Shown: positions 27,914-36,698 of the stretch, one piece after another
How positions within the stretch are numbered: the first letter of the stretch is position 1
Layout of the letters: every line of letters starts with the position of its first letter
Origin: Actinomycetota bacterium
GTDB lineage: Bacteria > Actinomycetota > Actinomycetes > S36-B12 > CAIYMF01
Assembly: GCA_026393115.1 (NCBI GenBank)
Contig: JAPLAU010000033.1
Span: 1-64,000 of the forward strand
DNA: 64,000 nt
Direction: 5' to 3'
Position numbers and translations under genes: made by a program
Notes under the pieces: model-generated
The model's input: the letters and a program-made list of their open reading frames with translations, nothing else
Database searches by the model: none
Told to the model about the DNA's origin: nothing

Positions 27914-28923
27914 GCCCGAACCCGTGGATCGATGACGGCTTGTGCGAGATCGACGATCAGGTTCAGCAGGACGTACAGCAGGGCCACGATGAGCGTGATC
28001 CCGAGAATCGCTGGGATATCAAGAGAAACGAACGCCCTGACGGCGTATGAACCCAAGCCTGGCCAGTTAAACACTGACTCGACGATGAAGGAGTTCGTCA
28101 GGGCGTAAGCGAAGACCAGTGCAATGAGCGAGACGATCGGATTGAGGGATGGTCGAAGAGCGAATCGGCCAAAGACAGCGCGCTCTGGAAAACCGAGGGC
28201 GCGCACCATTCGCACGTGCTCTTCACCGAGGTTCTCAAGCAACGAACCGCGGGTCACCATGGCAACCGCCCCGATGGGGTACGCGGCAATTGCACACACC
28301 GGCAGGATCATGTGCGCGGCAGCATTGACGAAAACCGGCCAGTTGCCGGTGAGGAGCGAGTCGATCACGGGAACGCCGATCACGGTGTAGAGCGGGCTGA
28401 TGGAGTCGTACGCCGAGTCGTACTGACCCGCTACCGGTAGCCAACCCAGGCGTGAGAAGAAAACAATCTGCAGCAGGATTGCGAGCCAGAAGACCGGCAT
28501 GGAGACCATCAGGATTGCGATGATTTTCGCCGCGACATCGCCGAAGGTTCCGTGCCATCGGGCGGCGGCGATTCCCAGTGGAATACCGACGATGGCTGCG
28601 AACACCAGCGCAATCCCAACAAGCACAAGGGTGGTTGGCAGCACCTGAATGAGATCTGAGGTGACCGGCTGCTTGGTGTGCAACGAAATTCCAAGGTCAC
28701 CGTGAAGAACTCCTGTGACGTAGCTGACGAACTGCTGCCACATGGGCAGGTCCAGCCCGAACTGTTCTCGCACGGCTGCCAGTTCTTCCACAGATGCTCG
28801 GGGGCCGGCATAGGCGATCGCCGGGTCTCCCGGAATCAGTCGGGCGATCACAAACGTCATGACGATGACACCCAGTACGACCCCGAGAGCCTGCAGAATC
28901 CGCGAGGCGATGTAGCGGCTCAT
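27910..28923 (-). CDS. ABC transporter permease (DppB/OppB type)
   Basis: A 337-residue inner-membrane permease with the DppB opening YIASRILQALGVVLGVIVMTFVIARLIPGDPA, the EFLAAVREQFGLD-type loop (here EELAAVREQFGLDLPM near 47), and the coupling loop VRMVRALGFPERAVFGRFALRPSLNP near 235. About six membrane helices are visible. It follows the substrate-binding protein gene by 59 bp. Confidence 0.92.
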   Translation of the reverse strand: MSRYIASRILQALGVVLGVIVMTFVIARLIPGDPAIAYAGPRASVEELAAVREQFGLDLPMWQQFVSYVTGVLHGDLGISLHTKQPVTSDLIQVLPTTLVLVGIALVFAAIVGIPLGIAAARWHGTFGDVAAKIIAILMVSMPVFWLAILLQIVFFSRLGWLPVAGQYDSAYDSISPLYTVIGVPVIDSLLTGNWPVFVNAAAHMILPVCAIAAYPIGAVAMVTRGSLLENLGEEHVRMVRALGFPERAVFGRFALRPSLNPIVSLIALVFAYALTNSFIVESVFNWPGLGSYAVRAFVSLDIPAILGITLIVALLYVLLNLIVDLAQAVIDPRVRA

Positions 28924-28982
28924 ACCCCACTCTCCGGGTCAATACTCGTGCGTTGGTCCGCTACTCACGGGTCTCCGCTGAT

Positions 28983-30569
28983 TTAACCAGTCGGCGTGAG
29001 TTGATACACGAACACGACGTTGCCATACGAGGGATTGTCAACGTAGCCCTGCACCGTGGAAGCGAGCGCACGTCGATTGTTGGTGACTCCCACCACCGCC
29101 GTCACCGCCTGATCCGAGATCGTCTTCTGCAGATCGACGTATTGCTGAGAAGCCTTTGGTCGGTCAGTTGCGGTGAGGGCCTGCAGGCCGTCAATGGTTG
29201 CGTCGACAGCAGGGTCATTCCAATAAGAAAGGTTGAAGTAGGGCGGTGTCGCCGAGTGGAAAAGGTTGATGAACCACGAGTAAGGATCGGCGTAGTCGGG
29301 GTACCAGTAGAACAAGAAGATGTCTTGGTGCTTGGCCGCATCAGGGGACTTTCCGAGGTCCCACTGCGTTTCCCATGCCAGCGCCTTGCCCTGCAGATCT
29401 ACCCCGACGGCCGCCAGATTGGCCTTCATGATGGTCACCACTGTTTCTTGAACCGGATCGCCGGCAGCGTAGGTGAGAACCAAGGACAGTTTCTTGCCAC
29501 CGGTGCCGTAACCAGCCGCAGTGAGCAACTTCGTCGCGTCAGCAGCATTTGTGGTCGGCTGCACTTCTTCCGTGTATCCCAAGAGGCCAGGCGGTATGAC
29601 GCCGGTGGCCTTGATCATGCTTCCTTGCAAGGTAGTGATGATGCCGTCGTAGTCAATCGCCTCGGCTACTGCCTTGCGCACGTTGACATCGGCGAGCGGA
29701 CCCGACGCCGTATTGAGCATGGCCAGCATGTTTTGAAATGATGGAGACTCTTCCGTGGTGACGTTCTTTTGACCCTTGAGGCTCGCATACAGCGCGGAAG
29801 AGACGCTTGGCATGAACGAACCCTGACCACTTTGGAGCATCTGCACCGCGGTGGTCTCTTGCGGAACTACCTTGAAGGTGACCGTCTGGTAGTGCACTCC
29901 GGTCCAACCTCCCCAGTAGTCCTTGTTCGCCTTCAGGGTCAGTTCGTTTTCGGTCCCCTTCTTCCACGTGTCAACAACATAGGCGCCCGTGCCGGCGGCA
30001 TGTCCGGACTCGAACCACTTGGCGAGGTCACCGGTGGCTGCCTTGGTGTCATAGATGAATGCGGCGTACGCGGATGACGAAATTAGATCTAGAGGCGCGG
30101 CATATTTGAGGTTGAAAACCAGAGTCGACGCGTCCTTCGCCGTGATGGTCTTGACCGGATCCCAGATGTAGGCCCCGCCGCCCGCGAGTTCGATGGTGCG
30201 ATCGATGGCGGCCTTGGCAGCTGCAGCGTCCATCGGGTTGCCGGTGGTGAATTTCACGTTGTCGCGCAGTGTGAATGTCCACGTGAGGCCGTCGGCCGAG
30301 GCCGCCCATTTGGTGGCAAGCAGAGGTTCGACCTTGTTCGTCTTGGGATCGCTTCTGGTGAGTTGCTCGTAGAGATTGTTTGTAGCGATTCCCTCATTGG
30401 AGTAGCTCGTGGCTGGGTCCCACGACGTCATGACGTCCAAGTTGTTGATGTAGGTGAATGCGGCGTTGGTCGGCGCCGTCACCGGCACTGGGTCCGGCGC
30501 CTTTCCGGAGCAGGCGGCAAGCACTGAGGCGGCTGCGGCAATGGCCACCAGTCGAGGGATTGTGATCAT
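28983..30569 (-). CDS. ABC transporter substrate-binding lipoprotein (SBP family 5)
   Basis: A 528-residue solute-binding protein of the peptide/nickel/opine class. The signal peptide ends in the lipobox VLAAC at residues 16-20, so it is lipid-anchored outside the membrane. It has the cluster C motifs LYEQLTRSDPKTNKVEPLLATKWAASADGLTWTFTLRD (in part, residues 67-103) and the usual two-lobe length. A GGAGGA ribosome-binding site precedes the ATG. With DppBCDF-type genes it completes an importer; the neighbours suggest the ligand is a cyclic amide or amino-acid derivative rather than a peptide. Confidence 0.92.
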   Translation of the reverse strand: MITIPRLVAIAAAASVLAACSGKAPDPVPVTAPTNAAFTYINNLDVMTSWDPATSYSNEGIATNNLYEQLTRSDPKTNKVEPLLATKWAASADGLTWTFTLRDNVKFTTGNPMDAAAAKAAIDRTIELAGGGAYIWDPVKTITAKDASTLVFNLKYAAPLDLISSSAYAAFIYDTKAATGDLAKWFESGHAAGTGAYVVDTWKKGTENELTLKANKDYWGGWTGVHYQTVTFKVVPQETTAVQMLQSGQGSFMPSVSSALYASLKGQKNVTTEESPSFQNMLAMLNTASGPLADVNVRKAVAEAIDYDGIITTLQGSMIKATGVIPPGLLGYTEEVQPTTNAADATKLLTAAGYGTGGKKLSLVLTYAAGDPVQETVVTIMKANLAAVGVDLQGKALAWETQWDLGKSPDAAKHQDIFLFYWYPDYADPYSWFINLFHSATPPYFNLSYWNDPAVDATIDGLQALTATDRPKASQQYVDLQKTISDQAVTAVVGVTNNRRALASTVQGYVDNPSYGNVVFVYQLTPTG

Positions 30570-30581
30570 GTTGGACTCCTC

Positions 30582-32144
30582 CTAAAGTCGACCGAGTGGG
30601 CCGACAGCCTTCACTGTGATGCGAGCAACGGGGTGGGTGAGATAGGCGAGGGGGATCTCGTCGATCTCGACGATCTCGATCTTTTCTGAATCGGCGCCAG
30701 CTTCGATGGCTCGTGCACGCGCCTGCGCGCACGCCGCTTCGATCACCTCGGCGCGTCCTGGCGCTAGTGAAACCACTTCGTCCCAGCGTCCCGAAACTTG
30801 AGCAATCGCAGCGCCAATAGCGTTTGCCACATCGTAATGTTCGGGGCGAAGAACCTTCGAGACTCCAGGAATCGAGTCGGGAATCAATACTGAGCCACCG
30901 CCGACGACGATCATCGGAATGTCGCCTTTGCCAAGCTTCATTCGGTCGACTGCTTCGGCGATCATTGAGTCGACGACAACGAGAGCCGAGGTGAGGGCCT
31001 CGTTGTGCTCATCGGGCACCGGAACCGTTCCGATGACTGCTCGCCCGCCCTGCACCGCCGCGTCAGTCACTGTGGGTGTGATCCCGCCGAAGCACAGCCC
31101 TTCTTCCGGGAGTCGGTAGCCGACGCTGTCGGGACCGAGATCAACGCCAGTTGCGGTTTGGCGAACCACGGTGCCGCCGCCCAGCGCGATCGCAAGAATG
31201 TCAGGCATTCTGAAGTTGGTGTTCACGCCGCCGATATCGACGGCCGCCGTGGACTCACGCGGAAATCCATTGACCAGCATGCCAAAGTCGGTGGAAGTTC
31301 CGCCGACGTCGGCGACCAGTGCATCGTTGAGCCCGGTCAGGAAGGCTGCACCCCTGATCGAGTTGGCTGGGCCAGATCCGATTGTGAGGATCGGGAATCG
31401 CACCGCGTAGTCGAGTGCCATGAGCGTGCCGTCGTTTTGCGCGTACAACACGCTGGCGTCGATTCCGTATTCATGCAGCGACGTGGTGAGAGCGGTGGCC
31501 ACCTCGCGCGCAACCTCGGTGAGTGCGGCATTGAGTACCGTCGCGTTCTCTCGAGCGAGAAGGCCAAGTGAACCGATTTCATGTGAGAGCGACACGATGA
31601 TGTCTGCACCGAGAACCTCACGCGCGATGTCTGCGGCAGCGAGTTCGTGGACGGCGAACATGGGCGAGAAGACGGCTGAGATCGCGACGGCTTCGACCTT
31701 GCCCTTCACTGAGGTGAAGAACGCGCGAGTTGCCTCGGCGTCGAACGGCACGATCTCGCGTCCGTCGTATTCATAGCCGCCAGCAACAATTGTGTAATGG
31801 TCACCGATGGCGGCGACGAGATCAGCGGGCCAGCCGAACAGCGGCCGGACCGCAACGGAGGAGGGTGCACCAACCCGAAGTACCGCTACCGAGTGCAACC
31901 GGCGGCGCTCAAGCACCGCGTTGGTTGCGTGAGTCGTACCGAGCATGACGTGACTGATGCGCCCTTTATCGATTCCGGGCTGGCCTATGACGGCAGCAAT
32001 CGCCGCACGAACACCTGATGTCACATCAAGTGAGGTTGGCTGTTTTGTTTTGGCGATCACGGTGTTGGTGCGATCTAAAATGACGGCATCGGTGTGGGTT
32101 CCACCGACGTCGATGCCCAGTCGCAGATCAAGCCCGGACGACAC
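30582..32144 (-). CDS. Hydantoinase/oxoprolinase A-type protein
   Basis: A 520-residue protein of the hydantoinase/oxoprolinase family, an ATP-dependent opener of cyclic amides such as hydantoins and 5-oxoproline. The actin-like N-terminal ATPase motif is GIDVGGTHTDAVI at residues 10-22. VMLGTTHATNAVLERR (near 66), VADVGGTSTDFGML (near 290) and GGGSVLIPD (near 433) are family hallmarks. At 520 residues it is shorter than HyuA (about 700), and no hydantoinase B gene is adjacent. The GTG start overlaps the end of the DUF917 gene by 17 bp, implying joint action. Confidence 0.88.
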   Translation of the reverse strand: MSSGLDLRLGIDVGGTHTDAVILDRTNTVIAKTKQPTSLDVTSGVRAAIAAVIGQPGIDKGRISHVMLGTTHATNAVLERRRLHSVAVLRVGAPSSVAVRPLFGWPADLVAAIGDHYTIVAGGYEYDGREIVPFDAEATRAFFTSVKGKVEAVAISAVFSPMFAVHELAAADIAREVLGADIIVSLSHEIGSLGLLARENATVLNAALTEVAREVATALTTSLHEYGIDASVLYAQNDGTLMALDYAVRFPILTIGSGPANSIRGAAFLTGLNDALVADVGGTSTDFGMLVNGFPRESTAAVDIGGVNTNFRMPDILAIALGGGTVVRQTATGVDLGPDSVGYRLPEEGLCFGGITPTVTDAAVQGGRAVIGTVPVPDEHNEALTSALVVVDSMIAEAVDRMKLGKGDIPMIVVGGGSVLIPDSIPGVSKVLRPEHYDVANAIGAAIAQVSGRWDEVVSLAPGRAEVIEAACAQARARAIEAGADSEKIEIVEIDEIPLAYLTHPVARITVKAVGPLGRL

Positions 32145-33228
32145 GACTCACCTCCATCGGGGTGTAGTCGAAGTCGTATCCGAACGCGCGCGGACCTGCG
32201 ATTTCGATTCCTCGGGGTGTTCGCCAGATGGGCGCGCAAGGAAAGGCGAGGATGGCGACCCGTTGGCCGTAGCGCACTACTTCCGTGGCAACCGCATCTG
32301 CGCTATGGCTGTCCACCAAGGTGATCAGGTCGGGCACGCTCGCCAGAACTACTCCGTCCTCGAGGACAACGAGGTTCTCGTTCTGGATCTCGACCCGAAC
32401 GAGTCTGCCGGCATCAGGGCCGTAACCTTCAACGACGACGCTGCCGCGCACGAAACCGCCGGCGGTACGGCGCTCGACGTCGGTGACCTTGCCCTCGATC
32501 AACTTGACGGCGTCAACTGCATCAACCAACGCGGCCACTGGATCACTCACCGACTGCACGGATCGGCCGATGCGCAGTGCCTGGGAGACAGTTCCTTCGA
32601 TAATCGCGCCCCGAGCACGGGACACAGGCATGACGTAGTCGGCCATAGCGGCCGAGCCGCCGAACACCTCAGTGACCGCGCGCGCGAGGAGTTCACCCCA
32701 CTCACCATCAATGGGCCGGATGACAACGCTATTGCGCCGCTCGTCAGCCACCACGATGAATTCCGGCAACAAGCCGGCGACGTGCATCGAGACCATGTGC
32801 ACCTCGGGGAAGGCCCGACCAATGGCATCCCCGTCAACCAGAGGCAAGCCCATACGGGCCGCGGCCGCAATCGGGTAAAGCCCGTTGCCCCCGCCGATCT
32901 CACCGGCCATCAGTGCCCCGACTCGCTGATCGAGAACGCCTTCAACGATTGTCCGAAGAAACTCGACCTCGGCGCCCGAACCAATCTTCTCCGCGCTGAC
33001 CGACGGCGCTCCTATGCCGCCAACCGGCATCACGATGTCGTCATCGTGGAGATCGGCGAGAGTCACCACCCGAACAGGGCCATGCTGTTCGATTGCCTGG
33101 CGGGCCACGAGCGCTTCGGTCGTGACGTCGCCGCCACCGCCCGTGCCAAGCACAGCGCAGCCGCGAGCTAGAGCGTCGATGTCGCCCGCTTCGATCAACA
33201 TGTGGCTGAGCCTAAGGTCCGCGTCCAT
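32128..33228 (-). CDS. DUF917 family protein (S-methyl-thiohydantoin desulfurase-like)
   Basis: A 366-residue DUF917 protein. Visible family features are GCAVLGTGGGGDVTTEALVA (residues 24-43), VGGIGAPSVSAEKI (about 68-81), the AGEIGGGNGLYPI block near 110, and a C-terminal domain with RVEIQNENLVV and DLITLVDSHS. From memory, databases now link the family to S-methyl-thiohydantoin desulfurase. Together with the hydantoinase-like gene this points to processing of a (thio)hydantoin or similar ring; the reaction here is inferred. It is the first gene of the operon and divergent from the PucR regulator. Confidence 0.85.
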   Translation of the reverse strand: MDADLRLSHMLIEAGDIDALARGCAVLGTGGGGDVTTEALVARQAIEQHGPVRVVTLADLHDDDIVMPVGGIGAPSVSAEKIGSGAEVEFLRTIVEGVLDQRVGALMAGEIGGGNGLYPIAAAARMGLPLVDGDAIGRAFPEVHMVSMHVAGLLPEFIVVADERRNSVVIRPIDGEWGELLARAVTEVFGGSAAMADYVMPVSRARGAIIEGTVSQALRIGRSVQSVSDPVAALVDAVDAVKLIEGKVTDVERRTAGGFVRGSVVVEGYGPDAGRLVRVEIQNENLVVLEDGVVLASVPDLITLVDSHSADAVATEVVRYGQRVAILAFPCAPIWRTPRGIEIAGPRAFGYDFDYTPMEVSRVVRA

Positions 33229-33235
33229 ATTCTGC

Positions 33236-33275
33236 TTGTACTATCGATACAGAGTAATTAGATAACCTTGTACTA
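33236..33275. promoter_or_regulatory. Direct-repeat operator candidate in the divergent promoter region
   Basis: TTGTACTA occurs at 33236-33243 and again at 33268-33275, 32 bp apart (three helical turns). TATCGATA, a perfect palindrome, lies at 33242-33249. The segment is markedly AT-rich compared with its surroundings and separates the DUF917 operon from the PucR gene, so it probably carries both promoters and the regulator's binding sites. Confidence 0.5.
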
Positions 33276-33293
33276 ATCATCTAAGGAGAAATC

Positions 33294-34760
33294 ACGGCCA
33301 CCACCGTCGCACGACTGCTCGATGGGCCACTGGGCTCGGCACTGATCTGCCGCGTCATGCCCGACGTTCCTCATAAGATCACCCAGGTGACCCTCCTGGA
33401 AGGGATCGCGGAGGAGGAGGCATTGCGCTCAGGCGCCATCGCAATCCTGAGCCGTACCGCTGAGGCAGAGACTGTCGGCTACCGCTTTGACGTGCTGGTG
33501 CGCAGGGCAGTCGAGCGTGGTGTCGCAGCCTTGGTCATGCGACAGTCCACTCTCAGGTCGGTCACCGGCGAGAACTTGGCGCTGCGCGGGGGACTCGCTC
33601 TGCTCGAGGTCACCGACACCGCAGACCCCCTTCAGGTGTTGGACTGGCTCGGAGCGGCAGTGAGTGGAGACTCGCGCAACGCGCTCGCGTGGCTGGCCTC
33701 AGCCGGGGCTTATGAGCCGGCCGAATTCACTGACGAAACCACCATGCTGAGCGAGTTTTCGCAGCTCGCGGGGGTGCGACTTGCGAGTAGCAGTACCGAC
33801 AAGACTGGCGCACCCGTCGTCATTGACGGATCGCCTCGCTGTTGGATCCTTTCACCCGATCTCGGTGATGGTCCACAGATTGCGGCTCGACTCGCTGCCG
33901 CGATGATTTCCCGAATCGTTTCCGCCCGCGAGCGCGAAACATTGGGACCTATTCGTTCACGGTCGAGCGCTGTGAGCGAGATTCTCCTGTGCTCTCAAGC
34001 CAATCTCGCCGCGATATCCGAGCGGGCGGTCGACGGTGGTTTCGAGGTGCAGGGCTGGCACGCCGCGGTTCGTATCGGCGTCGACGCCACAGCCCACGAT
34101 GACGACATGTTGTCGAAAATCCAGGACGACCTGATTCCGATCATCGCGCAACGTGGACGCGAGTATCGCGCTGCCTGGACAGCCGCACACCCTGACTCCT
34201 CTCTTGTACTGGTTCGGACGACCCGTTCAGACCCTGGTCGCGACTCAGACCACGTGGTGCGCACAGCGATCGAGGACCTACTCATTGAACTGGGCAGTCG
34301 GCACCCGAGTGCGCGATTCCGAGTGGGCCTCGGAACACCGCACCAAGGCGCCATCGGGCTGCGTACCTCGACCGCACAGGCCGGTACCGCATTAGCCTCC
34401 GCACGCCTGCTCGACGAACCGGTCAGCATCGTGGCTTTCGACTCGCTGGGCCTGCAACGAATGCTCGCTGAGTGGCTAGTGACCGACACCGCACGCGACA
34501 CAGTCAGTGACTTGCTCGCCCCACTCGACGCTCTGGGGTCGAGGAAGGCGGTGATCGCGATCGAAACGTTGCACGCCTATCTTGACGAGCACGGATCCTT
34601 CCAGCGCGCTGCGGTTCGACTCAATGTGCACCGCAATGCCGTGGTCTATCGAATGGCACAGATCTCCCAGACCTTGCCGCACGACCTCACCGACCCAGAC
34701 GAGCGTTTCGCTCTACAACTGGCGTGCCGGGGGCGACTCATGTCCCTCGGACGGGCATAA
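33294..34760 (+). CDS. PucR family transcriptional regulator (probable ACG start)
   Basis: About 488 residues with the PucR layout: an N-terminal ligand-sensing domain (residues 1-140), a GGDEF-like central region and a C-terminal helix-turn-helix. The HTH is VIAIETLHAYLDEHGSFQRAAVRLNVHRNAVVYRMAQI near 420-457, the PucR/CdaR signature. PucR proteins control purine, allantoin or sugar-acid catabolism. AAGGAG (33283-33288) sits five bases before ACG 33294, and the frame from there (VARLLDGPLGSALICRV) looks like a true N-terminus. The first ATG, 33357, has no ribosome-binding site and would delete about 20 residues. It likely controls the divergent hydantoinase operon. Confidence 0.82.
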   Translation, partial: TATTVARLLDGPLGSALICRVMPDVPHKITQVTLLEGIAEEEALRSGAIAILSRTAEAETVGYRFDVLVRRAVERGVAALVMRQSTLRSVTGENLALRGGLALLEVTDTADPLQVLDWLGAAVSGDSRNALAWLASAGAYEPAEFTDETTMLSEFSQLAGVRLASSSTDKTGAPVVIDGSPRCWILSPDLGDGPQIAARLAAAMISRIVSARERETLGPIRSRSSAVSEILLCSQANLAAISERAVDGGFEVQGWHAAVRIGVDATAHDDDMLSKIQDDLIPIIAQRGREYRAAWTAAHPDSSLVLVRTTRSDPGRDSDHVVRTAIEDLLIELGSRHPSARFRVGLGTPHQGAIGLRTSTAQAGTALASARLLDEPVSIVAFDSLGLQRMLAEWLVTDTARDTVSDLLAPLDALGSRKAVIAIETLHAYLDEHGSFQRAAVRLNVHRNAVVYRMAQISQTLPHDLTDPDERFALQLACRGRLMSLGRA

Positions 34761-34877
34761 GTACGCAGGCGTTCCGCCGAGTCCGGTGCCGAGTTGGATG
34801 TGGCGTCGACGGGTCCTCGCACACCCGCACGCTACCCAAGCCGCCGGGCCGCCACCTCCACTGGCGGAGCAGCGTGC

Positions 34878-35945
34878 TCACACGGGCCAAAGGCTCAATC
34901 CGTCACCTGCGAGCGCCCACGCTTCGCCGTTCGAGGTCATGAGTATGACCCGCGGCAGGTCAGCCGCCGTGGTCCGCACCTCGGACCCATCTGGGCCGGA
35001 GACAGTGAGTGGCTTCCATGTGGGCTCGACAACCCGGCGGGTACCAGACGTCACCACGGTCACCCGCCCAGACTCCACATTCCACGCAACGACGGAATCG
35101 CGGTCGGCCTCGCACGCTGTGGGTGCCGCATCGGCCTCGAGGTGCTGCTGGGGTTTTGCAGCGCGTACGAGTTGGCACCCGGTACCGTCCGGGATCACGA
35201 CGGTGCCATCGGGGCCTACGGCCAGCGCAGTGGCCCGCTGCGACGAAACCACGGACGCCGTCCCTTCGGGCGAGACTGCCAGCACCGAACCCGAATGGCT
35301 CACCGCATTCGCCAGGTACACGAATCCATCGGCATCGAGCGCCACACTCTGCGCGCCGGCAAACTCCTTGGGAATCGAAATGCGCCGTGACGTGCCCTGG
35401 CGGAGATCGGTGAGAGCAATCTCAGACTGACCGTTGAATGCCGCCACAAGCCAGTCGTGGTTGACCCCTAAGCCCGAGATCCAGGCCCCCTCAAGGGCTC
35501 CGCTGTCGGATTCCGAAGGCGCTCCGAATTCGTACTCATGCTGACCTGAGCCCGTTGCCGGGTCGATTCGCAGCACGCGCCGGCCGTCTGCCAGCCACAC
35601 GCTGCCATCCCCCCACACCACAGACGACGTCGGGCCGAGTTGGTAGTTAGTGCCGACGGACACGTCGACGGGCGTTCCTGCCTTTCCACCTTCAACACGC
35701 ACAATTGAGGCGGTTCCGATCATCGTCTGCCCGAGGACGTAGATGGCCTGATCGCCGCCGGGCACAGCCTTCCACGCGGCTTGAGGGAGTGTCACAGATG
35801 CTGGCGCCGACGAGGACCCGCTTGCCCCAGTTGCCGCCTGCGCACCGGAGGCTCCGGAACGCGGCAAGAGCACCGCAGCAGCTGCGATTGCCAACACAGC
35901 GAGACTAGCGATTACGAGCACAGCCGTTCGACGCGAATTCGTCAT
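34878..35945 (-). CDS. Secreted/anchored beta-propeller protein (NHL/YVTN-like)
   Basis: A 355-residue protein. A membrane or signal segment (RTAVLVIASLAVLAIAAAAVLLP, residues 6-28) is followed by an Ala/Ser/Gly linker and then repeated beta blades of about 45 residues, such as SSVVWGDGSVWLADGRRVLRIDPATG, AQSVALDADGFVYLANAV and ATALAVGPDGTVVIPDGTG. These resemble NHL or YncE-type propeller repeats. It probably faces the outside and binds protein or sugar. Its gene starts 3 bp after the stop of the small secreted-protein gene, so the two are cotranscribed. Confidence 0.75.
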   Translation of the reverse strand: MTNSRRTAVLVIASLAVLAIAAAAVLLPRSGASGAQAATGASGSSSAPASVTLPQAAWKAVPGGDQAIYVLGQTMIGTASIVRVEGGKAGTPVDVSVGTNYQLGPTSSVVWGDGSVWLADGRRVLRIDPATGSGQHEYEFGAPSESDSGALEGAWISGLGVNHDWLVAAFNGQSEIALTDLRQGTSRRISIPKEFAGAQSVALDADGFVYLANAVSHSGSVLAVSPEGTASVVSSQRATALAVGPDGTVVIPDGTGCQLVRAAKPQQHLEADAAPTACEADRDSVVAWNVESGRVTVVTSGTRRVVEPTWKPLTVSGPDGSEVRTTAADLPRVILMTSNGEAWALAGDGLSLWPV

Positions 35946-35948
35946 TAC

Positions 35949-36299
35949 TCAGTCCGTCACTTTGAAGGAGTAGAAGGTCGCGAGATTCGTGCGATAGGGC
36001 GGCGAATCAGACCATCCGCCTGATGAGGGGACATTGGCTGCAGTCCACAGCAGCCAACCACTACTCGTGTGAACGTGAAGGCCGAAGGAAATGTCAGCGC
36101 CCAGCGAGTTGCTGACCCCGAAGAAGTCCGTGGTGCCAGACTTGCGGATGTACCCGTCGATTCCGGTGGCTTGTGTTGAGGACGACACTCCGGCATAGGC
36201 GTGCGTAGAACTGGGACCTATGGCGGCACTAGTCTCACCCGTCACGCCCAAGCCGACGGCTAACGCCAGCGACCCGTAAAGCACAAGTCTTAACCTCAC
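35949..36299 (-). CDS. Small secreted protein
   Basis: A 116-residue protein with a clean signal peptide (RLRLVLYGSLALAVGLGVTGETSAA). The mature part is Ser/Gly/Thr-rich with aromatic strands (DGYIRKSGTTDFFGVS, SGWLLWTAANV, LATFYSFKV), suggesting a small beta-sandwich. GTG start with AAGGGG upstream. It forms a two-gene unit with the propeller protein. No named family is recognised. Confidence 0.65.
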   Translation of the reverse strand: MRLRLVLYGSLALAVGLGVTGETSAAIGPSSTHAYAGVSSSTQATGIDGYIRKSGTTDFFGVSNSLGADISFGLHVHTSSGWLLWTAANVPSSGGWSDSPPYRTNLATFYSFKVTD

Positions 36300-36524
36300 A
36301 GCATCCCCTTGTCAGTAAGGCTAGTGCGGCCTCAGGTCGCACGTCAACGGTGATGCACGTCCATGAAATCGAGGAATGGCACTGCCGCCGCATTTGTCGC
36401 CTGGTTTGGGTCTGGGTTTGAGGCACCTCCCAGAATGGAAGGCACGGTCTACCGAAAATTGCCACGAAACCGAACGATGCGTCCGGCCACGACGATGGTC
36501 TAGGCCAAGTGAGATCGGAGAAAA
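36300..36524. other. Non-coding gap
   Basis: 225 bp between the divergent secreted-protein gene and the next small frame. No RNA gene, strong hairpin or clear gene is seen; promoters for both directions probably lie here. Confidence 0.4.
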
Positions 36525-36698
36525 GTGTTGCTGCCCTTGACGGCGGCGGCGGCCGCCGGCGCGGCCGTCGAAATCGCGGCACCCGGCGCGGCAACACCGG
36601 CCAGTAAATCGTGCATACGCGGGCAGTCGCGGGAACTGCTCGCTAGTGGAAGACGCCGCTTTGCGAATTGGGCGATCGCTGGCAGGCTCATTCCATGA
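36525..36698 (+). CDS. Possible small protein coupled to a flavin split-barrel gene
   Basis: A 57-residue frame from GTG 36525 with GGAG (36517-36520) four bases upstream. The first 27 residues are hydrophobic and alanine-rich (LLPLTAAAAAGAAVEIAAPG), the rest basic. The stop TGA overlaps the ATG of the next gene (ATGA at 36695-36698), the coupling used by true operons in this window. It may be a leader peptide. GC-rich DNA often gives alanine-rich chance frames, so this is tentative. Confidence 0.35.
   Translation: MLLPLTAAAAAGAAVEIAAPGAATPASKSCIRGQSRELLASGRRRFANWAIAGRLIP

Noticed and set aside
31957-33171. 404-codon plus-strand open frame opposite the DUF917 gene
   Set aside because: The minus-strand DUF917 frame has clear family features and operon coupling; the plus frame has no protein-like pattern.
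34582-35430. Plus-strand open frame after the PucR gene
   Set aside because: It is Ser/Thr/Arg-rich text antisense to the propeller gene and overlapping pucR in another frame.
36500-36691. Minus-strand small frame opposite the 36525 frame
   Set aside because: It lacks a ribosome-binding site and any link to neighbours; the plus frame has both.
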